Origin: Clostridiaceae bacterium
Lineage (GTDB): Bacteria; Bacillota; Clostridia; DSM-8532
Length of the DNA: 47,443 nt
Direction: 5' to 3'
Assembly: GCA_012521615.1 (NCBI GenBank)
Contig: JAAYMA010000050.1
Location: 1-47,443 of the forward strand
Shown here: positions 25,642 to 33,388 of the stretch, in pieces
How positions within the stretch are numbered: position 1 is the stretch's first letter
How the letters are laid out: the number at the start of each line of letters is the position of its first letter
Notes under the pieces: generated by a model
What the model was told of the DNA's origin: nothing
The model's database searches: none
What the model saw: only the letters and a program-made list of their open reading frames with translations
Translations under genes and position numbers: made by a program

Positions 25642-26880
25642 ATGAAAAGACGAGTTGTTATAACAGGGCTGGGCGTTGTTCATTCTTTGGGAAAAGAGGT
25701 TCCGGACTTCTGGAATTCAATAAAAGAAGGTAAAAATGGCATAAAGAAAATTACGAAGTTTGATACGAGTGATTTTACTACTAAAGTAGGTGCTCAGATT
25801 GATGATTTTGACCCTACCCAATATATAGAGAAAAAAGAAGCCAAGAGGATGGATCTGTTTACCCAATATGCCATTGTCGCCTCACAGCAGGCAGTTGATA
25901 TGGCAGGTATAGATTTTTCTAAAATTGATCCTTTCCGTGCAGGAGTAATTATTGGATCCGGCATAGGCGGAATAGAGACCTTAGAGGCAAATTGCAAAAT
26001 TCTTTTCGAAAAGGGTCCGAAGAAAGTGAGTCCGTTCTTTGTCCCGATGATGATAGCCAATATGGCATCCGGTATGGTTGCCATCAGATTTGGAATAAGG
26101 GGACCAAACGCATGTGTGGTTACTGCATGTGCTTCAGCTAATCATTCAATAGGAGAAGCTATGAGGAAAATACAGAGTGGTGAAGCTGATGTTATGATTG
26201 CAGGGGGCTCAGAAGCAGCTCTGACACCTCTGGGATACTCTGGTTTCTGTGCTATGAGAGCCATGTCACAAAATGAGGATCCTGATTCTGCATGCAGACC
26301 CTTTGATAAAAACCGCGACGGCTTTGTAATGGGTGAAGGTGCGGGAATACTGGTACTTGAGGAATATGAACACGCTGTAAAACGTGGGGCTTCCATACTT
26401 GCTGAGCTGGCCGGATACGGCTCCACAGGTGATGCCTATCATATTACTGCGCCCGATCCTGAGGGTTTAGGGTGTATTAAGGGTATCGAGAACGCTTTGG
26501 AAGATGCGGGTATTGCCCCCGAGGAAGTGGATTATTTTAATGCCCACGGTACAAGTACTCCACTTAACGATCCTTCCGAAACAAAATGTATTAAAGAAGT
26601 GTTTGGAGAGCATGCCAAAAAACTTGCCATCAGCTCCACGAAATCAATGACCGGCCATCTCCTGGGTGCTGCCGGAGGTATAGAGGCGGTTATCTCAGTT
26701 ATGGCTATAAAGGATGGTTTTATACCACCGACAATCAATTTAAATGAGCCTGATCCGGAATGTGACCTTGACTATGTACCCAATAAGGGTCGTGAAGCTG
26801 ATGTAAGGTGTGTAGTTTCAAATGCCCTTGGATTTGGTGGTCATAACGGGGCACTGGTGTTTAAGAAAATTGTGGATTAA
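25642..26880 (+). CDS. fabF: 3-oxoacyl-ACP synthase II FabF
   Basis: Elongating condensing enzyme of fatty acid synthesis. Catalytic Cys163 is in VVTACASANHSIG, and the two His residues lie in NAHGTSTPLND and STKSMTGHLLGAAG. Two adjacent ATG codons (25639, 25642) follow AAAGGAGG. The second has the better 6-bp spacing and gives 412 residues. It lies downstream of the acpP terminator, so it depends on read-through or an unseen promoter in 25550-25638. Confidence 0.95.
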   Translation: MKRRVVITGLGVVHSLGKEVPDFWNSIKEGKNGIKKITKFDTSDFTTKVGAQIDDFDPTQYIEKKEAKRMDLFTQYAIVASQQAVDMAGIDFSKIDPFRAGVIIGSGIGGIETLEANCKILFEKGPKKVSPFFVPMMIANMASGMVAIRFGIRGPNACVVTACASANHSIGEAMRKIQSGEADVMIAGGSEAALTPLGYSGFCAMRAMSQNEDPDSACRPFDKNRDGFVMGEGAGILVLEEYEHAVKRGASILAELAGYGSTGDAYHITAPDPEGLGCIKGIENALEDAGIAPEEVDYFNAHGTSTPLNDPSETKCIKEVFGEHAKKLAISSTKSMTGHLLGAAGGIEAVISVMAIKDGFIPPTINLNEPDPECDLDYVPNKGREADVRCVVSNALGFGGHNGALVFKKIVD

Positions 26881-26924
26881 AGATGTCCTGACGTTCGAGG
26901 ACGACTTAATAAGACAGGAGTTAG

Positions 26925-27002
26925 ACAGGGGGACGGTTCCGGTGCCCTGAAGCAGGATACATTTCAAAAGGCATGACAGCGGAGCCGTCCCCTTGTCATG
27001 CC
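26925..27002. repeat. REP-like nested palindromic element
   Basis: GACAGGGGGACGGTTCC on the left faces GGAGCCGTCCCCTTGTC on the right as an imperfect inverted repeat. A second perfect inverted repeat, GGCATGACA (26970-26978) and TGTCATGCC (26994-27002), surrounds the right arm. The GGGGACGGTTCC word is, from my knowledge of clostridial genomes, a recurrent dispersed motif. It lies in the 225-bp gap between fabF and rnc and has no coding potential. Confidence 0.6.
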
Positions 27003-27129
27003 CATGGGGTGGCAGAATTTTTTCAAAAAGTGAAATGCGTTTTTTTGGGATATATGTTAGTATTGAAGTGATTATAATATATTATTATACCGGCACGAAT
27101 TTTACATGGGTTTCGGGAGGCATTATATT

Positions 27130-27849
27130 TTGAATAAGATACCTGATATGATATATGAAAAGGTTAAAGCTCTTGAAGAGAGGATAGGTTACAAATACAG
27201 GAATAAAAACTATGCTATCAATGCATTGGTTCACAGCTCCTTTTCCAACGAAAATCAGCATTATGGCATTAGCAGTAACGAAAGACTTGAATTTCTGGGA
27301 GATGCAATCCTTGACTTTGTTCTGGGACTGATGCTCTATAATAATAAGGCTAACTTCAGCGAGGGACAGATGAGCAAAATGCGTGCGCTTATAGTTTGTG
27401 AAGCCTCCCTTAACAATTGTGCAAAAAAAATCAATCTTGGCGAACTGCTTCTTCTCGGAAAGGGTGAAGAAGCCAGCGGGGGAAGGGAAAGACCATCCAT
27501 ACTTTCTGATGCGGTAGAGGCCATAATAGGCAGCATTTATCTGGATGGCGGTATGGAGGAAGCAGAAAGATTTATAAAAAGAATACTTACTGAGACTTAT
27601 GAAAAGGCTGTAAAAGGTATTTTGTTCAGAGATTATAAAACGGCACTCCAGGAAGAACTTCAAAAATCCGGTGATGTAAAGATAGAATATAAACTGGTAG
27701 ATTCCTATGGCCCCGACCATTCCAAAACTTTTAAAATGTCGGTTTATGCTGATAATATACAGATAGGTACAGGGACAGGAAAAAGTAAAAAAGAAGCTGA
27801 GCAGATGGCTGCTAAAGCGGCGTTAGATGAGATTAATCAGGAAAAGTAG
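27130..27849 (+). CDS. rnc: Ribonuclease III
   Basis: Double-strand RNA endonuclease for rRNA and mRNA processing. The signature ERLEFLGDAI is at residues 51-60 with the metal-binding acidic residues. The second acidic cluster is in SDAVEAIIGSIYLDGG. A C-terminal dsRNA-binding domain (about 160-235) contains DYKTALQEELQKSG and KSKKEAEQMAAKAAL. TTG 27130 has GGGAGG 9 bp upstream. The in-frame ATG 27106 has no ribosome site and would add GFGRHYIL. The length is 239 residues. Confidence 0.94.
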   Translation: MNKIPDMIYEKVKALEERIGYKYRNKNYAINALVHSSFSNENQHYGISSNERLEFLGDAILDFVLGLMLYNNKANFSEGQMSKMRALIVCEASLNNCAKKINLGELLLLGKGEEASGGRERPSILSDAVEAIIGSIYLDGGMEEAERFIKRILTETYEKAVKGILFRDYKTALQEELQKSGDVKIEYKLVDSYGPDHSKTFKMSVYADNIQIGTGTGKSKKEAEQMAAKAALDEINQEK

Positions 27850-27858
27850 AGGTAATAA

Positions 27859-28893
27859 ATGAGAAGTCGTCATATAAACATACCCATATTCATACCTCAT
27901 AAAGGTTGTCCACATACCTGTATTTTCTGCGATCAAAGGAAAATAAGCGGTCAGATTACATTGCAGACACCCGAAAAAGTTAATGAAATCATAAAAGAAA
28001 GCCTCAGCACAATTGAAAGCGGTAATAATACAGAGATTGCTTTTTTCGGCGGAAGTTTTACAGGACTTCCAATCCAGGAGATGATACAGTACCTTGAAAT
28101 CGCAAAATCTTATGTGGATTTAAAAATGGTTCATGGTATACGATTGTCTACAAGACCTGATTATATCAATCCTCATATAATGGATATACTTCAGGAATAC
28201 GGTGTAACAGCCATAGAGCTTGGAGTACAGAGTATGGATCCCGAAGTCCTGGAAGCAAGCAAAAGAGGACACACGGTTGAGGATACTGTAAAAGCATCTA
28301 AACTGATAAAGCAAAGAAATATAAGTCTTGGTATCCAGACTATGCTGGGGCTTCCTGAGGACACCTTTTCAAAGGCTTTGAAAACGGCTGAACAAGTAGT
28401 AGCATTAAAGCCTGACATGGTAAGGATTTACCCGGCTCTGGTTTTAAAGGATACCGAACTTGAAAGTCTCTATAATCAAGGCAGGTTTGTGCCTTTAACA
28501 GTTGAAGAGGCTGTCGGCTGGTGTGCTGAAATTGTTCAGCTTTACAGAAAGGAAGAAATAAAAATATTGAGAATTGGTCTGCATTCGTCTGAACTTCTTG
28601 AAGGTTCAATTGTAGCAGGACCATACCATCCTGCCTTTGGGGAACTGGTAGAATCAAGGATTTTACTAAAAGAGATTATAAAAGAACTGGACAATATGGA
28701 ATTAAATGAAAACAGCGAAATTATAATCGGAACGCGCCCCGAATTATTATCAAAAATAATTGGGCACAAGCGCGAGAATATGAAAGTCATAAAAGAAAGA
28801 TACAATTTAAAAACAGTGAGGGTTATGTCCGATATCAAAATAAAAGAATTTGAAATACAAGTAATTAAACATCAGACCAAAGGAGAATGTTAA
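27859..28893 (+). CDS. Radical SAM protein (Elp3/coproporphyrinogen-oxidase-like), function unassigned
   Basis: The radical SAM cluster motif C-x3-C-x2-C is seen in GCPHTCIFCDQ near residue 17-26, followed by EIAFFGGSFTGLP and IELGVQSMDPEVL, both typical of the Elp3-like branch. A C-terminal domain of about 100 residues ends in SDIKIKEFEIQV. The 344-residue protein is regularly found next to rnc in clostridia, but I know of no established substrate. The start is ATG 27859 after AGAGGT. The stop overlaps the next gene as TAATG, indicating coupling. Confidence 0.82.
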   Translation: MRSRHINIPIFIPHKGCPHTCIFCDQRKISGQITLQTPEKVNEIIKESLSTIESGNNTEIAFFGGSFTGLPIQEMIQYLEIAKSYVDLKMVHGIRLSTRPDYINPHIMDILQEYGVTAIELGVQSMDPEVLEASKRGHTVEDTVKASKLIKQRNISLGIQTMLGLPEDTFSKALKTAEQVVALKPDMVRIYPALVLKDTELESLYNQGRFVPLTVEEAVGWCAEIVQLYRKEEIKILRIGLHSSELLEGSIVAGPYHPAFGELVESRILLKEIIKELDNMELNENSEIIIGTRPELLSKIIGHKRENMKVIKERYNLKTVRVMSDIKIKEFEIQVIKHQTKGEC

Positions 28894-29735
28894 TGAGAAC
28901 CATAGATGCAGCTCATATAACAGAAACAGTTGAAAGACTTTGTATGGAAGCAAATTATTATCTTAACAAGGACATAGAAGAGGCTCTTAAAAAAGCAGCA
29001 GAAAATGAAGAATCAGAAATCGGCAGATCTGTTCTTTCCAGTCTTATTAAAAATGCTGAGATTGCCAGAAATGAAAATATGGCAATATGTCAGGATACAG
29101 GGATGGCTGTAATATTTGTTGAAATAGGTCGGGATGTATACATAGAGGGTAAACATATTGAGGATGCTATAAATGAAGGCGTCAGAAGGGGATATAAAAA
29201 AGGTTATATGAGATGTTCCGTAGTAAAGGATCCTTTAAGGCGGACGAATACCGGGGACAACACCCCTGCTGTTATTTACTATGATATTGTCGAAGGCGAT
29301 AAAATAGTGATACATGTAGCACCCAAAGGTTTCGGAAGCGAGAACATGAGTACAATAAAAATGCTTAAACCATCAGATGGACCAGAGGGTGTTAAAAAGA
29401 CAGTAATAGAAGCAATAAGCAGAGCCGGGGCAAATCCCTGCCCTCCTGTTATAGTAGGAGTGGGCATAGGCGGTACCATGGAAAAAGCAGCCCTGATTTC
29501 CAAAAAGGCGTTATTGAGATCTGTCGATGAAAGAAATCCCGATCCATATTACAGGGATTTGGAAAATGAGCTTCTCGAAAAAATAAATAATTTGGGAATA
29601 GGTCCTGCAGGGTTAGGCGGAAGGATAACAGCGCTTGGTGTAAATATTGAAACATATCCGACTCATATCGCAGGATTGCCGGTGGCTGTAAACATCAGCT
29701 GTCATGCAACCCGCCACAAGTCAGCAACAATATAA
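28893..29735 (+). CDS. Fumarate hydratase class I, alpha subunit
   Basis: Iron-sulfur fumarase half that, with a beta subunit, interconverts fumarate and malate. Related alpha subunits also occur in L(+)-tartrate dehydratase, so substrate is not certain. Likely cluster ligands are Cys66 (AICQDTGMAV), Cys183 (GANPCPPVIVG) and Cys270 (ISCHATRHKS). ATG 28893 follows AAAGGAG by 7 bp and gives 280 residues. The usual adjacent beta-subunit gene is missing; rsmI follows 23 bp later. The beta half must be elsewhere in the genome if the enzyme works. Confidence 0.87.
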   Translation: MRTIDAAHITETVERLCMEANYYLNKDIEEALKKAAENEESEIGRSVLSSLIKNAEIARNENMAICQDTGMAVIFVEIGRDVYIEGKHIEDAINEGVRRGYKKGYMRCSVVKDPLRRTNTGDNTPAVIYYDIVEGDKIVIHVAPKGFGSENMSTIKMLKPSDGPEGVKKTVIEAISRAGANPCPPVIVGVGIGGTMEKAALISKKALLRSVDERNPDPYYRDLENELLEKINNLGIGPAGLGGRITALGVNIETYPTHIAGLPVAVNISCHATRHKSATI

Positions 29736-29758
29736 GTTAAGTTTTTCAGGGAGAGAAT

Positions 29759-30610
29759 ATGAAAGAGAATTCAGGCGTTCTATATATTGTATCAACACCT
29801 ATTGGCAATCTTGAGGATATTACCTTAAGAGCCGTAAGGGTACTGTCCGAGGTTGATATTATTGCCTGTGAAGACACAAGGCATTCTATTAAGCTTTTAA
29901 ATCATCTTGATATTAAAAAACCTCTGATAAGCTATCATGACAATAATCGGATAATGAGAGCCCATCAGCTTATTGAAAAGCTTCGGGAGGGAAATGATAT
30001 TGCACTTATCAGTGATGCAGGCACTCCTCTTATCTCAGATCCCGGTGAAGAACTGGTTTCCATGGCTGTTGAAAATGGAATTAAAGTAACGGTTATCCCG
30101 GGATGTACTGCGTCAATAGCTGCCCTGACACTGTCAGGTCTTCCAACAGGAAGATTTGTATTTGAAGGTTTTTTACCTCAAAAACGTACTGACAGAATTA
30201 AGCATCTGGAAAACATACAGTATGAAGACAGGACTATAATTTTCTATGAAGGTCCCCACAGATTAAAGGCCATGCTGAAAGATGTCCTGGAAGTTTTGGG
30301 TGACAGAAAATGCGCTGTAGTACGGGAGCTTACCAAGATTCATGAAGAAGTAGTGCGGGGAACTGTAAGCCAGGCTCTTTCCCATTTTGAAACCCATAAT
30401 CCCCGGGGCGAATTTGTAATAGTAATAGAAGGTTCAAAAAACAAAGCTCCCTCTGAAGAAAAATCTGAGCTGACTGAACTGTCCGTTGAGGAGCATGTCA
30501 ACTATTATATAAACCAGGGCCAGTCCCGGATGCAGGCAATGAAATCGGCGGCAAAAGACCGTGGCATTACCAAAAGAGAAGTTTATGCCATTCTGAACAC
30601 TGACAAGTAA
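29759..30610 (+). CDS. rsmI: 16S rRNA (cytidine-1402-2'-O)-methyltransferase RsmI
   Basis: SAM-dependent 2'-O-methyltransferase acting at C1402 of 16S rRNA, in the tetrapyrrole methylase fold. The N-terminus GVLYIVSTPIGNLEDITLRA is the family signature. EDTRHSIKLL, ALISDAGTPLISDPG and VIFYEGPHRL-like IIFYEGPHRL are conserved. The C-terminus has a small helical domain (about 235-283). GGGAGAG precedes ATG 29759. The length is 283 residues. Its stop is 4 bp from the stop of a convergent gene. Confidence 0.95.
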   Translation: MKENSGVLYIVSTPIGNLEDITLRAVRVLSEVDIIACEDTRHSIKLLNHLDIKKPLISYHDNNRIMRAHQLIEKLREGNDIALISDAGTPLISDPGEELVSMAVENGIKVTVIPGCTASIAALTLSGLPTGRFVFEGFLPQKRTDRIKHLENIQYEDRTIIFYEGPHRLKAMLKDVLEVLGDRKCAVVRELTKIHEEVVRGTVSQALSHFETHNPRGEFVIVIEGSKNKAPSEEKSELTELSVEEHVNYYINQGQSRMQAMKSAAKDRGITKREVYAILNTDK

Positions 30611-30614
30611 ATCT

Positions 30615-31010
30615 TTAGTTACTTGGTATAACTTTCAGTTCTGTTCCTGTATTCTGCAAAAGAGAAGTCAGTCGTTTTATAAACGAGCTTTCGCCTCCCT
30701 TTGGTCCTTCTCCGGCAATAATTACTTCAATATCGTAATGATGGGCAAACTGAGCTATTGTTTCAGGTATTTTATCCGAATTAAGAATTGTAAGGTCTGC
30801 CCCGTGGGATTTTGCCAGGTTAAACAGGTATTCCATGGCTTTCCCGTCTTTAAGATTATCTACAAAATTCCAGTTTTCTTTAGTTACGTGAATAACATAC
30901 AAAGTTCCATCATCTCTTTTTAAAGCAGCACCTGCTTTTATCAGCCTTTCACAGGATTTCTGCTGAGTAACGCATACCAACACAGAACGGTATGAATTCA
31001 ATTCTATCAT
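30615..31010 (-). CDS. Universal stress protein (UspA)-like protein
   Basis: A 131-residue single-domain protein resembling the UspA fold, or the Usp part of KdpD. It starts with SVLVCVTQQKS, has YVIHV as a second strand and ends with IIAGEGPKGGESSFIKRLTS, close to the Usp ATP-binding G-x2-G-x9-G(S/T) pattern. Its role is unknown. The ATG at 31010 sits directly against GGAG. TTG 31001, 9 bp from the GGAG, may be the real start. It converges on rsmI with only 4 bp between stops. Confidence 0.68.
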   Translation of the reverse strand: MIELNSYRSVLVCVTQQKSCERLIKAGAALKRDDGTLYVIHVTKENWNFVDNLKDGKAMEYLFNLAKSHGADLTILNSDKIPETIAQFAHHYDIEVIIAGEGPKGGESSFIKRLTSLLQNTGTELKVIPSN

Positions 31011-31109
31011 CTCCGAATTTATATAAACATTTGATTTATTTTTAGTTGTAAGCTAATAATATTGTACCAGAATTCAACTTAAATGTCTCCTACTGCATGG
31101 GTTTATGTT

Positions 31110-31139
31110 TTGACATTTTCATTGCAATTTAGTTATAAT
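31110..31139 (+). promoter_or_regulatory. Sigma-A promoter of the HAD hydrolase gene
   Basis: Perfect TTGACA (31110-31115) and TATAAT (31134-31139) with an 18-bp spacer. Confidence 0.8.
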
Positions 31140-31172
31140 CGTGATGCAGTTATATGAAAAATGGTGATTAAT

Positions 31173-31814
31173 ATGAGTTTCAAACACATTGTATGGGATT
31201 GGAACGGCACTCTTTTAAATGATGCAGAGGCGTGTACCAAATCAATAAACCTGATCCTTGAAAAAAGGAACTTGAAAACCATAACGGTTGAAGATTACAG
31301 GGCACAGATACAATTTCCCGTTATAAAGATGTACGAAGATTCAGGGTTTGATTTTAGCGCTGAAAGTTTTGATGATCTTAGTGAAGAATATATAGAAAAC
31401 TATTTAAATTTATTCGATGATATAGCCCTTCATGAAGATGCGCTTGATGTTCTTCAGGGTTTTAAAAAACAGGGTTTAAAGCAGCACATTGTTTCAGCAT
31501 CTGGGATTGATATTCTGAGGAGACAGGTTGAGCTCTATAATCTGAATGAATTTTTCACCCATATCCTCGGTCAGGAAAATAACAGAGGAGACAGCAAAGT
31601 GCATCTGGCGCACGAATTGTTAAAATATATAGACTGCAATCCTAAGGATGTCCTTTTTATCGGGGATACTCCCCATGATTACGAAGTGGCAAGCAAGGCC
31701 GGATTTGACTGCCGCCTGGTTTCCAACGGACACAGCAGCAAGGAAAGACTTGAAGAAACAGGTGCTCTGGTATATTCCAATCTTAACGAATTATACAAAG
31801 ACATTGGTTTTTAA
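31173..31814 (+). CDS. HAD-superfamily hydrolase (phosphoglycolate-phosphatase-like)
   Basis: A HAD phosphatase fold of 213 residues. Motif I is DWNGT near residue 9, so the second acidic residue of the usual DxDG(T/V) is Asn. Motif II is the Ser of HIVSASG. The Lys of motif III is near GDSKVHLAH, and motif IV is FIGDTPHDYEVA. A helical cap fills residues 15-80. ATG 31173 brings motif I to the N-terminus as usual; ATG 31161 is less likely. The strong promoter and isolated position suggest a single-gene unit. The substrate is unknown. Confidence 0.82.
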   Translation: MSFKHIVWDWNGTLLNDAEACTKSINLILEKRNLKTITVEDYRAQIQFPVIKMYEDSGFDFSAESFDDLSEEYIENYLNLFDDIALHEDALDVLQGFKKQGLKQHIVSASGIDILRRQVELYNLNEFFTHILGQENNRGDSKVHLAHELLKYIDCNPKDVLFIGDTPHDYEVASKAGFDCRLVSNGHSSKERLEETGALVYSNLNELYKDIGF

Positions 31815-32028
31815 TTCATCAGTAAGCAGGAATTTTATTCTTTGCATCTAATGAATAATTATGTTACATCAGTTTAAAAATAATAGAAGTTAAATGAACG
31901 TTTGTCCCTGATAACTAATATGATAATATAATAAAACAAACAAAGGTAGCGGTTGTAATAAATCGATGAAAAAATCTTTTCAAGTTGTTTAAATTATATA
32001 AAATTGTTATGTCTGACATATTGTTCTA

Positions 32029-32057
32029 TTGAGAGAGCAAACATGATATGCTATAAT
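32029..32057 (+). promoter_or_regulatory. Strong extended -10 promoter of the ncRNA
   Basis: TTGAGA (32029-32034), a 17-bp spacer, and TATAAT (32052-32057) preceded by TGC, making a full extended -10 box. Transcription is expected from about 32064. Confidence 0.8.
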
Positions 32058-32063
32058 TAAGTC

Positions 32064-32298
32064 AGAAAAAATCCTGAAATGTGCGTGGTGCCTTTATTTT
32101 GAACCTGCTATGTTTGATACGGGAGCCCGGAGTTTGTATACGTAGCACAGGCCGCAATCTAATACCATCGCAGCTCGCTGCGACTGGCGGCGGAAGTGTG
32201 AAATATACAACAGGGCACCCACCTGGTGGAGCGCCAGGTGTCAAAATGGGCAAACGGCATTTTGGGAGGAAGGCTGCTCAGAAATGGGCAGCCTTTTT
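32064..32298 (+). ncRNA. Structured non-coding RNA, candidate 6S RNA
   Basis: A transcript of about 235 nt between a strong promoter and a terminator, with no convincing protein. The outer stem pairs GTGGTGCC (about 32084-32091) with GGGCACCCAC (about 32213-32222). Inside are a CCTGCTATGT / ACGTAGCACAGG stem, a GCCGC / GCGGC stem and the hairpin CGCAG-CTCG-CTGCG. Downstream hairpins are CACCTGG/CCAGGTG (32220-32240) and CAAAATG/CATTTTG (32242-32264). A long rod closed by an outer stem with internal bubbles resembles Firmicute 6S RNA, which would bind sigma-A RNA polymerase. That name is from recall of shape and sequence feel, not an alignment. RNase P, tmRNA and SRP RNA signatures are absent. 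Confidence 0.55.
32270..32298 (+). terminator. Rho-independent terminator of the ncRNA
   Basis: GGCTGC (32272-32277) pairs with GCAGCC (32288-32293), extended by A-T pairs, followed by TTTTT. Confidence 0.87.
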
Positions 32299-32306
32299 GG
32301 TATCAA

Positions 32307-33293
32307 TTATTTCTGAGTATTAGCTGTTTCCAATATCTCGTTAATTACTATTTCAGGTTTATATAAATGAATGTTTTCGCCTGTATCGCTTACTTCGATC
32401 ATAGTTGCATGGGGGGACAATGATAAAATATCTTTCGACATTTCCTCGAATATCCTTCCAAGCTGGCGCGCAGAGTATTCTGATGCACCATTTTGAACCC
32501 ATTCCCTTATCAGAAATTCAATGGAGGTGTTGAGAATTCTAAGAGGTATGGGCGGAAAGTCAGGGTTTTTTAATTGGCTTATGTTACTCATAAATTCTGC
32601 CAACTCGGCCTGAACGGTTTTATGGTTCTCAATTCTCAAATAGTGCTCTACAATATATTTTTTATACTTTTTATCAGGGTTATAGCCCTTAAAGGGGCTA
32701 AAAATTCTATAAACTCCTTTTGCAGCATTTTTTGCCTTAATTTGCGCCAATTCAAAAATATTGCTGCAATCCTCTTTCTCGTTCACATTTTCCAGCCAAG
32801 ATTCATATTCAAGGGGAGGGGGATTGATAAAGACTGCTCCGGCCACCTTTTCCGGTCTTGTCAGGGCAAAGTAAGCGGAATATATTACTCCGGTTCCGTT
32901 TGATACCAGGTAAACTGGCTTGTCAACACCCTCAGAATTTAATATGGAATCAAGTTCGGCGCAAATGCCTTCTAATGTTTTGGGACTGTCATCTTGTGTG
33001 CTCCATCCGTACCCGCTTCTGTCATAAGTAATTATTCGGAATTTTTGCTCTAAAGCGTCCTGAATGGACCACCATTCAGCCTGAGAACCTCCTATGGCAT
33101 TTATGACAACAATGGTGTCTCCTTCGCCTTTCACACGCATAAAAATCTTTTTTCCGTTTATATCAACCAATTTGCCTTCCAGGGGCGGATTTTTAAACCA
33201 CTTTGTATTGATCCTGAAACTTAAATAAATAAAAATGCAATAGGATGCAATCATTAAAGCGGCACATATCAAGATATAAAATAAAGGTTTCAT
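32307..33293 (-). CDS. Alpha/beta-hydrolase-fold protein, probably catalytically dead, membrane anchored
   Basis: The N-terminal membrane anchor is at about residues 4-27, followed by an alpha/beta-hydrolase domain with YDRSGYGWS, a typical family block. At the nucleophile elbow the sequence is LVSNGTGV, so Gly133 stands where GxSxG enzymes have Ser. Near the end, TGENIHLYKPE has Glu306 where relatives have the catalytic His (GHxIHLxKPE). I checked both codons on the complementary strand (GGA, GAA). This suggests a binding or structural role rather than hydrolysis. GGAG is 9 bp before the ATG. It converges on the ncRNA terminator. Confidence 0.8.
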   Translation of the reverse strand: MKPLFYILICAALMIASYCIFIYLSFRINTKWFKNPPLEGKLVDINGKKIFMRVKGEGDTIVVINAIGGSQAEWWSIQDALEQKFRIITYDRSGYGWSTQDDSPKTLEGICAELDSILNSEGVDKPVYLVSNGTGVIYSAYFALTRPEKVAGAVFINPPPLEYESWLENVNEKEDCSNIFELAQIKAKNAAKGVYRIFSPFKGYNPDKKYKKYIVEHYLRIENHKTVQAELAEFMSNISQLKNPDFPPIPLRILNTSIEFLIREWVQNGASEYSARQLGRIFEEMSKDILSLSPHATMIEVSDTGENIHLYKPEIVINEILETANTQK

Positions 33294-33316
33294 GTCACAT
33301 TACTCCTGTTTTATAA

Positions 33317-33349
33317 ATAAAAAAGAAATGACACATTTTGTGCCATTTC
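33317..33349 (-). terminator. Rho-independent terminator of the beta-propeller-like gene
   Basis: Read on the minus strand, GAAATGGCACA pairs with TGTGTCATTTC (one mismatch, 3-base loop) and is followed by TTTTTTATTT. Confidence 0.8.
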
Positions 33350-33388
33350 ATATGCTAACACACTAATATGGAGACATCAAGATTAAAC

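Noticed and set aside
27085-27720. A 211-residue minus-strand open frame opposite rnc
   Set aside because: It is the antisense shadow of rnc, which has full RNase III motifs. The minus frame has no family features.
32064-32298. Riboswitch (c-di-GMP, cobalamin or T-box) or RNase P, tmRNA or SRP RNA
   Set aside because: None of the consensus boxes I know is present, and no gene follows on the + strand within reach of the terminator.
32081-32323. An 80-residue + strand open frame (starting MRGAFILNLL)
   Set aside because: It lies wholly over the helices and terminator of the ncRNA, has no ribosome site and resembles no protein.
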